Source: Gammaproteobacteria bacterium (GTDB lineage: Bacteria > Pseudomonadota > Gammaproteobacteria > Steroidobacterales > Steroidobacteraceae). Taken from it: a DNA stretch of 64,000 nt. Every line of letters begins with the position of its first letter. The stretch's first letter is position 1. The notes beneath the pieces are model-generated. The model was not told where the DNA came from and did no database searches. It saw nothing but the letters and a program-made list of their open reading frames with translations. Location of the stretch: NCBI GenBank assembly GCA_947455595.1, contig CANGOP010000007.1, positions 1-64,000 of the forward strand, in the 5' to 3' direction. The position numbers were made by a program, and so were the translations under genes. This document shows, one piece after another, positions 25,696 to 35,254 of the stretch.

Positions 25696-28404
25696 TTAGA
25701 TTCGAGGGTCGAGCGCCGCGCGAAGCGCGGTGCCCAAGCGCTCGCGGCTCGTCGGATCGAGTGGGCGGCCATCGGCATCGGCCACATAGAAGACGTCTTC
25801 GGCGCGTTCGCCGACGGTCACGATACGCGCGGCTAACAGTTGCACCTTTTCCGACGTGAAGATTTTGCCCAGTTCGCACAGCAGGCCCGGGCGGTCGGCA
25901 GCCACCAACTCCAGTACGGTACGTCGGTTGCGATCATCATCACTCCACACGATCTGCGTGGGCGTTGCGAACATACGCACTTGGCGCGGCGCCCGTCGTG
26001 TGACCGTATAGGACGAACCGGCGTCCGCTCGCAAGGCGCGATAAAGACCCTGTTCGATCTCATGAATGCGCGTGCGATCGTGAATGGCGCCACCCGTGTC
26101 CTCGAGGACGAGGAACGTGTCAATCGTGAAGCCGTTCATCGTCGGGGTGATACGCGCATCAAGAACCGTCAAGCCCATCTGGTCGAGCACGCCGGTTGCG
26201 CGCGCAAAACTGTTGATGCGTCGGTGGGTGTAATTGAAGATAGCTGTGCCACCCCGGCCCGTTTCCTGGCGCACGGCGACGATCGGTTCCTCATCGAACG
26301 GGTCCCGTCCGGCTAAGAGCGAAGTATGCCAAGCGATTTCTTCTGCTGTATGGCGTAGAAAATATGCGCCGCTGAGGTCCTTCCAGACACGGTTGATCTC
26401 AGACGTTGACACGCCGTCGCGGGTAAGAATCTCGCGGGCTTCGGCCTGAGTTTCAGCAATGAGTTCCGCCTCTCCCAGCGGGCTTTCCAGCCCGCGTCGC
26501 AAGGCACGTTTGGTGCGCTCGAAAAACTCCTCAAAGAGTGAAGCCTTCCACGCATTCCAGAGCTTCGGATTGGTGCCGCGGACATCTGCGATGGTCAGCA
26601 CGTAGAGGTAGTCCAAATGCGTGCTGTCCCCGACGCGGCGCGCGAATTCGTTGACGACTTCCGGGTCTGTGATGTCTTTCTTTTGGGCGGTTACCGATAA
26701 CAGTAAGTGGTGACGCACCAACCACGCCACCAAGCGAGCGTCGTAACGCGACAAGCCCTGTTCAAGGCAGAACGCCTCGGCATCCACAGCGCCGAGTTCT
26801 GAGTGATCGCCGCCACGTCCCTTGGCAATGTCATGAAACAAAGCAGCCAGGTAGGCCAGCTCCGGACGCGGTAGCGACCGAAAGACGGCGGAGAGCTTGG
26901 GCAGTTCGTGATCAAAGCGCGTCTGCGACAGACGCCGCAGGTTGCGCAGCACGAAGAGCGTGTGCGCATCGACCGTGTAGGCGTGGAACAGGTCGTACTG
27001 CATCCGGCCAACAATGCGGCCGAAGGCCGGAATGTACCGTCCCAAGACGCCATACAGGTTCATTCGCCTCAGCGCGCGCGAGATGCCCTGCGGTTCGCGA
27101 AGAATGTCGATGAACAGGCGATGGTGCCGTGGGTTCTGCCGGAACTCCTCATCTACCATCCACAGATTTTGCTGCAGGCTGCGGATGGTTTCCGCTCGCA
27201 CGCCCTTCAGTGCTGTGTTCTGGCACAGCAACTGGAACATTTCGAGAATCGCCGACGGCTGACGCGTGAAGACGTCTTCGCTGGTGACTTCGAGGTAATC
27301 GTTCCGAGTCTGGAAGCGCGCATTGATCGGCGTGGGTACCGTAGGGATCGGATTGAGAATGGCCTCACTGAAGAGCTGCAGAAGCATTTCATTCAGGAGC
27401 GAAATGTCCATGGCAGTGCGGTAGTAGCGCTGCATGAGTTGCTCAACCGCCAACGTATAGGTGGCATCCTCGTAGCCGAACTGGCGCGCAATCCTGATCT
27501 GGTGATCAAAGAGCAGGCGATCTTCCCGCCGACCGGTCAGTACGTGTAGAGCAAAGCGGACTTTCCAGAGAAAGGCTTGCGCGGTCTTCAGCTTGCGCAG
27601 TTCCGCTTCCGTGAGGAACCCGTGCTTGACGAGTTCATCCAGAGTCTCTGCGCCGAAATGGCGCTTTGCGACCCATGCGATGGTCTGAATGTCGCGCAGG
27701 CCGCCCGGACTTGCTTTGACATTCGGTTCGAGGTTGTAGGCCGTGTCGTAAAAGCGCTGATGGCGCAGTTGCTGCTCACGCACCTTGGCTTCATAAAACT
27801 GTGCAGCGCTCCAGACGCGGTCCGGAGCCAATGCGCGTTTCATGGCCAAGAAGAGACCCTCGGGTCCATCCAAGAGCCGGGCTTCCAAGAGCGTGGTGGC
27901 GACCGAGATATCCGCAAGGCTCTCCGTCTGGCACTCGTCAATGGTCCGGGTGCTGTGACCGACTTCAAGGCCGATATCCCACAGGAAGGTGAGAAAGCGC
28001 TCGAGCGTGGACTCCCACGGCGTGTCCACGCCCTTGGGCAGCAATGCCATGACATCGATATCGGAGCAGGGGTGCAGTTCGCCGCGGCCGTAGCCGCCGA
28101 CGGCCAGCAATGCGAGGTCTCGGGTATGGACGCCTAAGTGCAGGGACCAGGCTTTGGTGAGCACAAGGTCGATCAGACGGGCACGTGCGCGGACGAGGTC
28201 TTCGACCGGTTCGTCGGCTTCAAAGCGCGCTTTGAGATCGGCGCTCGCGGCCTCAATGACCGACTTGAAGGCGCCGATCGCGTCAGACGGGTTGTCCAGT
28301 ACGGTGGTCGCCAGCTGGTCGGTCGCCATGGCTAGCACCGGCCAGTGAGCAATCAACGGGGCACGATCCGGGGAGTCCCCGCCGTTCAAAGAGGGCACGC
28401 TCAC
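25696..28404 (-). CDS. glnD: Bifunctional PII uridylyltransferase/uridylyl-removing enzyme GlnD
   Basis: 902 aa from GTG, overlapping the map stop by 4 bases. The nucleotidyltransferase domain has GGYGRGELHPCSDIDVM near residues 102-118; a GlnE-like helical segment follows (LRDIQTIAWVAKRHFG); the HD hydrolase domain shows LFHDIAKGRGGDHSELG and WLVRHHLLLS; two ACT domains close the protein (TAIFNYTHRRINSF, and VLELVAADRPGLLCELGKIF). It adds UMP to PII at low glutamine and removes it at high glutamine, setting glutamine synthetase activity. Placement beside map and rpsB is the common gammaproteobacterial order. Confidence 0.97.
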   Translation of the reverse strand: MSVPSLNGGDSPDRAPLIAHWPVLAMATDQLATTVLDNPSDAIGAFKSVIEAASADLKARFEADEPVEDLVRARARLIDLVLTKAWSLHLGVHTRDLALLAVGGYGRGELHPCSDIDVMALLPKGVDTPWESTLERFLTFLWDIGLEVGHSTRTIDECQTESLADISVATTLLEARLLDGPEGLFLAMKRALAPDRVWSAAQFYEAKVREQQLRHQRFYDTAYNLEPNVKASPGGLRDIQTIAWVAKRHFGAETLDELVKHGFLTEAELRKLKTAQAFLWKVRFALHVLTGRREDRLLFDHQIRIARQFGYEDATYTLAVEQLMQRYYRTAMDISLLNEMLLQLFSEAILNPIPTVPTPINARFQTRNDYLEVTSEDVFTRQPSAILEMFQLLCQNTALKGVRAETIRSLQQNLWMVDEEFRQNPRHHRLFIDILREPQGISRALRRMNLYGVLGRYIPAFGRIVGRMQYDLFHAYTVDAHTLFVLRNLRRLSQTRFDHELPKLSAVFRSLPRPELAYLAALFHDIAKGRGGDHSELGAVDAEAFCLEQGLSRYDARLVAWLVRHHLLLSVTAQKKDITDPEVVNEFARRVGDSTHLDYLYVLTIADVRGTNPKLWNAWKASLFEEFFERTKRALRRGLESPLGEAELIAETQAEAREILTRDGVSTSEINRVWKDLSGAYFLRHTAEEIAWHTSLLAGRDPFDEEPIVAVRQETGRGGTAIFNYTHRRINSFARATGVLDQMGLTVLDARITPTMNGFTIDTFLVLEDTGGAIHDRTRIHEIEQGLYRALRADAGSSYTVTRRAPRQVRMFATPTQIVWSDDDRNRRTVLELVAADRPGLLCELGKIFTSEKVQLLAARIVTVGERAEDVFYVADADGRPLDPTSRERLGTALRAALDPRI

Positions 28405-29183
28405 GAGTCGCTAGCCGCCAACGGCGACGTTTCCCCTGCACCGAGGGTGAGAACCTCGCAGCCAGTCGGCGTCACGAGGAGGGTGTGTTCCCACTGCGCC
28501 GACAGGGAATGGTCCTTGGTGACCACCGTCCAGCCATCGCCGAGCAGCCGAACATGGCGGGCCCCGGCATTGATCATGGGCTCGATGGTGAAGGTTTGGC
28601 CAACCTCCAATGTGGCCCCGGTGCCCGGCTTGCCGTAGTGGAGGATCTGCGGGTCTTCGTGGAAAACCTGGCTAATCCCATGACCGCAGTATTCGCGCAC
28701 GACTGAGTAGCCTTGTGCCTCGACAAAGCTTTGAATCGTATGGCCGATGTCGCCGAGCCGGGTCCCCGGCCGGACCACGGCAATCCCTCGCCAGAGGGCT
28801 TGGCGACACGTTTCAACCAGCCGTTTCGCCTGTACGGAGGGCGGGCCGACGATGAACATCCGGCTGGAGTCCCCGTACCAACCATCCTTGATGACGGTCA
28901 CGTCAACATTGACGATATCGCCGATTTTCAACCGCTTTTCGCCGGGGATGCCGTGACAAACGACGTGATTCACCGACGTGCAGATCGATTTGGGGAAGCC
29001 GTGGTAGTTCAAAGGCGCCGGAATGGCGTTCTGGACGTTCACGATGTAGTCGTGGCAGCGCCGATCGAGTTCGTCCGTCGTCACGCCGGCGACAACGTAT
29101 TCGCCGATCATGTCGAGAACGTCTGCAGTCAGGCGGCCAGCGAGGCGCATGGCGTCCTCTTGGGCGGGGGTCTTTAGGCTCAC
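28401..29183 (-). CDS. map: Type I methionine aminopeptidase
   Basis: 260 aa from a GTG start. Metal ligands of the pita-bread fold are visible: D in [15 protein letters not shown], the second D in GDSSRMF, H in [16 protein letters not shown] in [10 protein letters not shown] and the last E region near the C-terminus. [16 protein letters not shown] is typical. It trims initiator methionine from nascent proteins and is essential. It is the first gene of the leftward map-glnD-dapC-dapD operon, divergent from rpsB; the 250-base gap between them carries both promoters and the rpsB leader. Confidence 0.96.
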   Translation of the reverse strand: MSLKTPAQEDAMRLAGRLTADVLDMIGEYVVAGVTTDELDRRCHDYIVNVQNAIPAPLNYHGFPKSICTSVNHVVCHGIPGEKRLKIGDIVNVDVTVIKDGWYGDSSRMFIVGPPSVQAKRLVETCRQALWRGIAVVRPGTRLGDIGHTIQSFVEAQGYSVVREYCGHGISQVFHEDPQILHYGKPGTGATLEVGQTFTIEPMINAGARHVRLLGDGWTVVTKDHSLSAQWEHTLLVTPTGCEVLTLGAGETSPLAASDS

Positions 29184-29238
29184 GGGCGGGCTGGTGGCTC
29201 GACAGAGTGACGGTCAACGGTCGGAAGGTCCTAAACCG

Positions 29239-29267
29239 TTGTTTGCACGGGGCCAGCATGGTATAAA
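29239..29267 (+). promoter_or_regulatory. rpsB promoter with extended -10
   Basis: TTGTTT (29239-29244), 17-base spacer, TATAAA (29262-29267) preceded by TGG, followed by a GC-rich discriminator GCGCGGCG. An extended -10 with a GC-rich discriminator is the conserved rpsB promoter type and would make it sensitive to ppGpp. Confidence 0.65.
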
Positions 29268-29305
29268 GCGCGGCGTTTTTTCGCAATCAAATCCACACGC
29301 GTGCC

Positions 29306-29398
29306 GGCTCCGCCCCTCGGCGGAGTCAAACCGGACGGTCGGGTGTCGGTCGGCCCGCTCCACGAGCCTCGTGGAGCCCCCGAGCGACTACCGGACGG
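29306..29398 (+). ncRNA. Structured 5' leader of rpsB-tsf (candidate S2 autoregulatory RNA)
   Basis: Two hairpins lie in the roughly 155-base untranslated leader. The first pairs CTCCGCC (29308-29314) with GGCGGAG (29319-29325). The second has a perfect 9-base stem GCTCCACGA/TCGTGGAGC (29357-29377) with a 3-base loop, extended by GTCGGTCGG/CCGAGCGAC with one mismatch (29345-29388). CCGGACGG occurs twice (29331-29338 and 29391-29398). In E. coli, S2 represses rpsB-tsf through the leader; a similar role here is inferred. No T-run follows, so it is not a simple terminator. Confidence 0.5.
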
Positions 29399-29433
29399 GG
29401 TGCGCGGAGGAAATAACCCGGGAGATTGGAAAC

Positions 29434-30315
29434 ATGTCCGTATCGATGCGTCAGATGTTGGAAGCCGGTGTCCACTTTGGTCACCAAACACGCTTCTGGA
29501 ACCCGAAGATGGCCCCATATATCTTCGGCGAACGTAACAAGATTCATATCATCAACCTTGAAAAGACCCAGCCGATGTTCTCGGAGGCTGCGGCTTTCAT
29601 CAAGGGGATTGCGGCTGATGGTGGCCGTGTGTTGTTTGTCGGCACGAAGCGCTCGGCTCGCGAAGCGATGCAGCGCGAGGCAGCCCGCTGCGGCATGCCG
29701 TACGTCAACCAGCGCTGGCTGGGCGGCATGCTCACCAATTTCAAGACCATCCGTCAGTCGATCAAGCGCCTCATGGAGCTTGAGGATTTGTCGGTCACCG
29801 GCGCGTTGGATCGCCGTGGCAAGAAGGAAGCGCAGATGATGCGCCGCGAGATGGAGAAGTTGAACCGCAGCTTGGGCGGTATCAAGAACATGGGCGCGCT
29901 GCCCGATGTGCTCTTCATTGTCGACGTCGGGCACGAATCGATCGCGATTCAGGAAGCCAACAAGTTGGGTATCCCGGTTGTTGCGGTGGTGGACACGAAC
30001 AGTTCGCCGGCTGGCGTTGACTACGTGATCCCGGGCAACGACGACGCGATGCGTGCGATCAACCTGTACGCTGGCGCTGTCGCGGAGGCCGTCATCGACG
30101 GTCGCGCAGCGGTCCCTGAAGTGCCGACGGGCGAAGACGACTTCGTTGAGTTGGACGATGCGGGTAACCCGCGCCGTAAATCGGCTGGCCGTCGTCGCCC
30201 GCCGGCGAATGCCAACGTGCGCAGCAAGAAGGGCCCCTCACAGGGTCGTGGTGAAACCGCCGCTGATGCCGATGTTGCCGTCGATGCCGCCGGCGACGAC
30301 GCAGTGGCTGAGTAA
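29434..30315 (+). CDS. rpsB: 30S ribosomal protein S2 with C-terminal extension
   Basis: 293 aa from ATG at 29434, ten bases after GGAG. The body matches S2: [67 protein letters not shown] and [21 protein letters not shown]. After residue about 228 there is a tail of some 60 residues, first acidic ([12 protein letters not shown]), then basic ([12 protein letters not shown]), then Ala/Asp-rich, not found in the 241-aa E. coli protein; longer S2 tails occur in Xanthomonadales. S2 binds late on the 30S body and is needed for S1 recruitment. First gene of the long translation-envelope operon. Confidence 0.97.
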   Translation: MSVSMRQMLEAGVHFGHQTRFWNPKMAPYIFGERNKIHIINLEKTQPMFSEAAAFIKGIAADGGRVLFVGTKRSAREAMQREAARCGMPYVNQRWLGGMLTNFKTIRQSIKRLMELEDLSVTGALDRRGKKEAQMMRREMEKLNRSLGGIKNMGALPDVLFIVDVGHESIAIQEANKLGIPVVAVVDTNSSPAGVDYVIPGNDDAMRAINLYAGAVAEAVIDGRAAVPEVPTGEDDFVELDDAGNPRRKSAGRRRPPANANVRSKKGPSQGRGETAADADVAVDAAGDDAVAE

Positions 30316-30324
30316 GAGATCAAG

Positions 30325-31212
30325 ATGAACATCACTGCAGATAGCGTAAAGCAGCTTCGCGAACGCACGGGCGCGGGCATGATGGAGTGCAAGAAGGCGC
30401 TCGTGGAAGCTAATGGCGACCTCGAGGCTGCTGCCGAAATCATGCGCAAGTCCGGTCTTGCGAAGGCTGACAAGAAGGCCACGCGTGTGGCCGCTGAAGG
30501 TCGTATCGTGTACGCCGGCAGCGACGACGGTAAGTCGGGCGTGCTGGTGGAAGTGAACTGTGAAACCGACTTCGTGGCCCGTGAGGCGGATTTCACCGCC
30601 TTCGCGGAAGATGTGGCCGCCGTCGCGTTGAGCTCGGGTGCCGATTCGATCGAAGCGGTTCTGGGCCATCCAGGCAGCGACGGCACGCTCCTCGAAGAGC
30701 GTCGTCGCGCGCTGATCGCCAAGATCGGCGAGAACATCACGGTGCGCCGCATGGAGCGGATCGCCTCGGCCGGCGTGCTGGGCAGCTACCTGCACGGTAT
30801 GCGCATTGGTGCGGTGGTGGCGATCGAAGGCGGCGATGTTGCCTTGGCTCGTGATCTGGCGATGCACGTCGCTGCGATCAATCCAGCCTTTGTCGACTCG
30901 ACTTCGGTGCCGGCAGAACACTTGGCGAAAGAACGCGAGATTCTCATTGCGCAGGCTGCAGGTGAGGGTAAGCCGGCTGCCATCGTCGAGAAGATGGTTG
31001 ACGGCCGTATTCGCAAGTTCCTCGCCGAGATCACCCTCGTGGGCCAGCCGTTTGTGAAGGATCCCGACACGACCGTCGAGAAGCTTCTCAAGCAGGCAGG
31101 CGCCACGGTGAAGTCCTTTGCTCGTCTCGAAGTCGGCGCCGGCATCGAGAAGAAGCAGGAGAACTTCGCGGATGAGGTCATGGCGACCGTCAAGAGCAGC
31201 GAGAAGAAGTGA
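30325..31212 (+). CDS. tsf: Translation elongation factor Ts
   Basis: 295 aa, standard length. The N-terminal UBA-like domain has [23 protein letters not shown], with the conserved TGAGMM and the following [12 protein letters not shown] helix; core domain segments include [13 protein letters not shown] and ALSMHVA-like [15 protein letters not shown]-Ts exchanges GDP for GTP on EF-Tu. It follows rpsB by 9 bases and is probably cotranscribed and co-regulated through the S2 leader. Its stop overlaps the pyrH GTG. Confidence 0.97.
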   Translation: MNITADSVKQLRERTGAGMMECKKALVEANGDLEAAAEIMRKSGLAKADKKATRVAAEGRIVYAGSDDGKSGVLVEVNCETDFVAREADFTAFAEDVAAVALSSGADSIEAVLGHPGSDGTLLEERRRALIAKIGENITVRRMERIASAGVLGSYLHGMRIGAVVAIEGGDVALARDLAMHVAAINPAFVDSTSVPAEHLAKEREILIAQAAGEGKPAAIVEKMVDGRIRKFLAEITLVGQPFVKDPDTTVEKLLKQAGATVKSFARLEVGAGIEKKQENFADEVMATVKSSEKK

Positions 31213-31937
31213 CAGACCCCGCCTCAGCACCCCGATATCGGAGAATCCTGCTCAAGTTGAGCGGTGAAGCGTTGCTCGGTGACGCTGACTACGGTATCGA
31301 CCCAGTGGTGCTGCGGCGACTCGCGACCGAGATCATTGAGGTCCAGAGTCGTGGGGTGCAGGTTGCCGTCGTGATTGGCGGCGGCAACATTTTTCGAGGC
31401 GCGGGCCTTGCCCGTCGCGGCATGGACCGCGTCACCGGCGACCATATGGGAATGCTCGCGACCGTCATGAACGCGCTCGCGATGCAAGATGCTCTCGAGT
31501 CACTGGGTACCTATGCGCGCGTCATGTCTGCGTTGCGTATCCACGAAGTGTGCGAGGACTACATCCGACGCCGCGCCATTCGTCACCTTGAGAAGGGGCG
31601 AGTGGTGCTGTTTGCCTCCGGTACCGGCAATCCCTTCTTCACCACCGATTCGGCGGCGACGCTGCGCGCGATCGAGATCGGCGCTGACGTCTTGTTGAAG
31701 GCGACCAAAGTGAATGGCATCTACGATGCCGATCCGATGACCACGCCGTCGGCCGTGCGTTATCAGCGTATTTCTTTCGACAAAGTCCTCAACGACCGTT
31801 TGAATGTTATGGACGCGACGGCCATTGTGATGTGTCGCGACAACAACCTCCCGCTGCAGGTGTTCAATCTGCACAACGCGGGCGATCTGATGCGGATCGT
31901 CAACGGCGAAGATGTCGGAACGGTTGTATACACTTGA
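31209..31937 (+). CDS. pyrH: UMP kinase
   Basis: 242 aa from GTG overlapping the tsf stop. Amino acid kinase fold: [68 protein letters not shown] and [13 protein letters not shown]. The hexameric enzyme converts UMP to UDP and is regulated by GTP and UTP. The gene occupies its usual place between tsf and frr. Confidence 0.97.
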   Translation: MTDPASAPRYRRILLKLSGEALLGDADYGIDPVVLRRLATEIIEVQSRGVQVAVVIGGGNIFRGAGLARRGMDRVTGDHMGMLATVMNALAMQDALESLGTYARVMSALRIHEVCEDYIRRRAIRHLEKGRVVLFASGTGNPFFTTDSAATLRAIEIGADVLLKATKVNGIYDADPMTTPSAVRYQRISFDKVLNDRLNVMDATAIVMCRDNNLPLQVFNLHNAGDLMRIVNGEDVGTVVYT

Positions 31938-31967
31938 GTCAGACGCGGATCCGCGTAGGGGTGCTCC

Positions 31968-32525
31968 ATGCTTGATGACCTGAAAAAAGATGCAGCAGAA
32001 CGCATGTCGAAATGCGTCGCTGCACTGAAGTCTGAATTCAAGCGTATGCGGACGGGCCGGGCCAGCACCGCCTTGCTTGAACACTTCAAAGTTGAGTACT
32101 ACGGCTCCGACATGCCCCTCTCACAGGTGGCGAACATTGTCGTTGAAGACGCCCGGACGCTCACGGTGACGCCATGGGACAAATCGATGGTGCCGATCAT
32201 CGAAAAAGCCATCATGAAGTCGGACCTGGGCCTGAATCCCAATACGGCGGGCAGCGTTATTCGTCTGCCGATGCCGGCGCTCACAGAGCAGCGCCGTAAG
32301 GAACTCGTGAAGTCCGCCAAGCATGAAGCGGAAGGAGCTCGTGTGGCGGTGCGTAACGTCCGACGCGACGTGATGCAGGAACTGAAGGAGATGCTGAAGG
32401 AAAAGCTGGTCTCCGAAGATGATGACCGTCGCGCTCAGGACGATGTGCAGAAGCTGACCGACAAATACGTTGCTGAAATCGATGCCGTCTTGGCAGAGAA
32501 GGAGAAGGATCTCCTCCAGGTGTGA
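31968..32525 (+). CDS. frr: Ribosome recycling factor
   Basis: 185 aa, exactly the E. coli length. It shows the long three-helix bundle and the small domain: MRTGRASTALLEHFKVEYYG, LTVTPWDKSMVPIIEKAI, LGLNPNTAGSVIRLPMPALT, and EQRRKELVKSAKHEAEGARV. With EF-G it splits the post-termination ribosome. Thirty bases separate it from pyrH and an AGGGGTG ribosome binding site precedes the ATG. Confidence 0.97.
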   Translation: MLDDLKKDAAERMSKCVAALKSEFKRMRTGRASTALLEHFKVEYYGSDMPLSQVANIVVEDARTLTVTPWDKSMVPIIEKAIMKSDLGLNPNTAGSVIRLPMPALTEQRRKELVKSAKHEAEGARVAVRNVRRDVMQELKEMLKEKLVSEDDDRRAQDDVQKLTDKYVAEIDAVLAEKEKDLLQV

Positions 32526-32542
32526 GGAGATCTGACGCAGCC

Positions 32543-33259
32543 ATGACCGTTCCGCGGCACGTGGCGATTATCATGGATGGCAATGGTCGGTGGGCTTCAC
32601 GTCGAGGCCTGCCGCGCTCGGCCGGACATCGCGCCGGACTCAAGCCGGTTCGTATGTGCATTGAGCAATGCCGGCAACTGGGGATTCCCTACCTCACGCT
32701 CTTCGCCTTCTCGAGTGAAAATTGGAATCGCCCGGTCACGGAAGTCGGCTTTCTGATGAATTTGTTCATCGAGACTCTCGAGAAAGAACTCGACGATCTG
32801 GCTAGGCAACTCGTGGAAGTGCGATTTATCGGTGACCGCTCGGCCTTGGGTGCGCCCATTGTGGAGCGTATCGAAGCGGCCGAGGCTCGCGTTGTGGAGG
32901 GCGCTCAGTTGCGCCTCACCATCGCATTGGCCTACGGCGGGCGATGGGACTTGGTTCAGGCTGCCCGGGCGTTGGCGCAAGACGTTGCGACCGGGGCACT
33001 TTCATTCGAACAGATCGACGAAGCGGCGATTGGCCGGCGTGTCTCGCTCGGCGGACTACCCGACCCCGATCTCTTTATTCGTACCGGCGGCGAAAAGCGA
33101 ATCAGCAACTTTCTGTTGTGGAACCTAGCGTATTCGGAACTGTGGTTTTGTGACCGCTTGTGGCCGGAATTCGACGCGGACGACTTTGCGATGGCCGTGC
33201 GTGAGTTCGGGGGGCGGGAGCGCCGGTTCGGTGGTGTGCCGGGCGCGGGGAGTCATTGA
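32543..33259 (+). CDS. uppS: Isoprenyl transferase (undecaprenyl diphosphate synthase)
   Basis: 238 aa from ATG at 32543; a GTG at 32522 overlapping the frr stop would add 7 residues and cannot be excluded. Cis-prenyltransferase motifs: HVAIIMDGNGRWA with the catalytic Asp, LPRSAGHRAGLKPV, TLFAFSSENWNRP, YGGRWDL, and the C-terminal DPDLFIRTGGEKRISNFLLW and SELWF. It makes C55 undecaprenyl diphosphate, the lipid carrier for peptidoglycan and O-antigen. It stands before cdsA in the usual order. Confidence 0.95.
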   Translation: MTVPRHVAIIMDGNGRWASRRGLPRSAGHRAGLKPVRMCIEQCRQLGIPYLTLFAFSSENWNRPVTEVGFLMNLFIETLEKELDDLARQLVEVRFIGDRSALGAPIVERIEAAEARVVEGAQLRLTIALAYGGRWDLVQAARALAQDVATGALSFEQIDEAAIGRRVSLGGLPDPDLFIRTGGEKRISNFLLWNLAYSELWFCDRLWPEFDADDFAMAVREFGGRERRFGGVPGAGSH

Positions 33260-33260
33260 A

Positions 33261-34064
33261 GTGCTGAAGACGCGCGTCTACACCGCATTGGTGCTACTGG
33301 GTCTGTTGATGGGGATCCTCTGGGGTCCGGCCGTCATTGGTCAGTGGGCGCTGGGCATCGTGCTCGTGGTCGGCGCCTGGGAATGGGCCGCCTTTGCCGG
33401 GCTTCGTGCGCTGATCACACGTGGCGCCTTTGTGGGCGTGACACTGATCTTGGGCTATATGACGCTGGAAGGTATGGGGCGCGGCAGCGTCTACCCACTG
33501 ATGCTGCTCGCAGCGGCTTGGTGGGTCATCGCGGCTATCCGCATCATCTGGGTGAATGATCGCGTTTCGCCGGGTATGACGCTCGTCGCTGGTTGGCTCA
33601 CGTTGCTGCCCGCCGTGGCGGCCGTTGTGCAGATGTACTCGGGCTCGCTGCGGCTGGATGGTCATTGGCGACTACTCACGTTGCTTCTCTTGGTTGCCTC
33701 TGCGGATATCGGCGCCTACTTTTCCGGGCGTCGGTTCGGTCGCACGAAGCTAGCGCCCGAAGTGAGTCCTGGTAAAACGTGGGAAGGCGTTGCGGGCGGT
33801 GCTGCTGTTGTTGCCTTGGTTGCCGCGTTTCTCGTGTGGGGGATGGAAATGTTTCCGCCGCGCTACCTGGCGGTTGCACTCGCGGTTTTCGCAGCTTCCG
33901 TGGTGGGGGATCTCTCCGAGAGTCTGTTCAAGCGCAGCGCCGGCCTGAAGGATAGCGGCGTGATTCTGCCGGGGCATGGCGGCATTCTGGATCGTATTGA
34001 TAGCATCACGGCTGCAGCCCCCATTTACGTGTTGGGTCTGCACTGGATCGGACAGTTACCGTGA
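33261..34064 (+). CDS. cdsA: Phosphatidate cytidylyltransferase
   Basis: 267 aa from GTG at 33261 ([13 protein letters not shown]), one base after the uppS stop; an upstream in-frame codon lies deep inside uppS. Seven to eight membrane segments and the family signature [20 protein letters not shown] followed by [11 protein letters not shown] near the C-terminus, with [13 protein letters not shown] and [13 protein letters not shown] before it. It makes CDP-diacylglycerol for all phospholipids. It overlaps dxr by 4 bases (ATGA). Confidence 0.96.
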   Translation: MLKTRVYTALVLLGLLMGILWGPAVIGQWALGIVLVVGAWEWAAFAGLRALITRGAFVGVTLILGYMTLEGMGRGSVYPLMLLAAAWWVIAAIRIIWVNDRVSPGMTLVAGWLTLLPAVAAVVQMYSGSLRLDGHWRLLTLLLLVASADIGAYFSGRRFGRTKLAPEVSPGKTWEGVAGGAAVVALVAAFLVWGMEMFPPRYLAVALAVFAASVVGDLSESLFKRSAGLKDSGVILPGHGGILDRIDSITAAAPIYVLGLHWIGQLP

Positions 34065-35254
34065 TGACCCGCAAGGGGGTCACTGTTCTGGGATCCACGG
34101 GAAGCATCGGACGCAGCACGCTCGATGTGATCGCTCGCCACCCTGATCGATTTTATGTGGCGGCCCTGACCGCACGGCATCAATGGCAATTGTTGCTCGA
34201 GCAGGCGGTGATCCACCGGCCGCAAGTCGTTGTGTTGGTGGATGGCCAGCATGCACAGGATCTCGAGCGAGGCCTGCGTCAGCAGGGGCTCGCGACGGAA
34301 GTCTTGACCGGTGACGGGGCGCTGACGACGGCTGCAACGATCGCCGCTGCGGACTGTGTCATGGCGGCAATTGTCGGCGCGGCGGGTCTTGCGCCAACCT
34401 TGGCTGCTGCCCGTTCGGGGCGACGTGTGCTGCTCGCGAATAAGGAAGCGCTGGTGATGTCCGGGCCGCTGCTGTTGGATGCGGTGCGCCACAGTGGTGC
34501 CGAACTGCTTCCTATCGACAGCGAACACAACGCGATCTTTCAGTGCATGCCGCCGGGGAGGTCTGGGGTTGCGCCGCGCGGCGTCCGGCGCGTGTGGTTG
34601 ACCGCATCCGGTGGGCCGTTTCTGCGTCGTGATGTCGCCGAGTTCGACGCGATTACACCGCAGGAAGCAGTCGCACATCCACGTTGGAGCATGGGTCGGA
34701 AAATCTCCGTCGACTCGGCAACCTTGATGAACAAGGGGCTTGAACTGATTGAGGCGCAGCTGTTGTTTGGCATGACGCCCGGCACGGTTGAGGTGGTCGT
34801 GCATCCACAAAGCATCGTGCACTCGCTGGTGGAATACACGGACGGCTCTACGCTGGCGCAGTTGGGCAATCCAGATATGCGTACGCCTATCGCCCATGCA
34901 CTGGGATGGCCGGATCGGATCGAGTCCGGTGTACAATCACTCGATATGCTGACACTCGGTTCGCTGCATTTCGAAGCGCCGGATCGTGCCAAGTTCAGGT
35001 GTCTTGCGCTGGCCGAGGAGGCGGGTCGTGCCGGCGGAACGGCGCCGACTATTCTGAATGCGGCCAATGAAGTGGCGGTGGAAGCTTTTCTTGAACGACG
35101 ATTGAACTTCGCGGGCATCCCAATGGTCATTGATGAGGTGCTTCAGCGGGTTCCTTCGACGGATCTGTCGGGACTGGAGGGCGTGTTGGCGGCAGATGCC
35201 GTGGCACGGCAAGTGGCTCGGCAGGTCGTGGCTGGGCGAGGGGAGACGATTTGA
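34061..35254 (+). CDS. dxr: 1-deoxy-D-xylulose 5-phosphate reductoisomerase
   Basis: 397 aa. NADPH-binding [17 protein letters not shown] at the N-terminus; [15 protein letters not shown] and [11 protein letters not shown]; substrate and metal-binding [10 protein letters not shown]; the mobile loop LTASGGPF; and [23 protein letters not shown]. It converts DXP to MEP, the second step of the non-mevalonate isoprenoid pathway whose later enzymes IspD and IspF are encoded as a fusion at 54.0 kb. The stop overlaps the rseP TTG. Confidence 0.97.
   Translation: MMTRKGVTVLGSTGSIGRSTLDVIARHPDRFYVAALTARHQWQLLLEQAVIHRPQVVVLVDGQHAQDLERGLRQQGLATEVLTGDGALTTAATIAAADCVMAAIVGAAGLAPTLAAARSGRRVLLANKEALVMSGPLLLDAVRHSGAELLPIDSEHNAIFQCMPPGRSGVAPRGVRRVWLTASGGPFLRRDVAEFDAITPQEAVAHPRWSMGRKISVDSATLMNKGLELIEAQLLFGMTPGTVEVVVHPQSIVHSLVEYTDGSTLAQLGNPDMRTPIAHALGWPDRIESGVQSLDMLTLGSLHFEAPDRAKFRCLALAEEAGRAGGTAPTILNAANEVAVEAFLERRLNFAGIPMVIDEVLQRVPSTDLSGLEGVLAADAVARQVARQVVAGRGETI

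Noticed and set aside
28401..29433. rpsB starting at 29110 inside map
   Set aside because: The upstream part is antisense to map and has no S2 homology; the ATG at 29434 has a good ribosome binding site and the conserved N-terminus.
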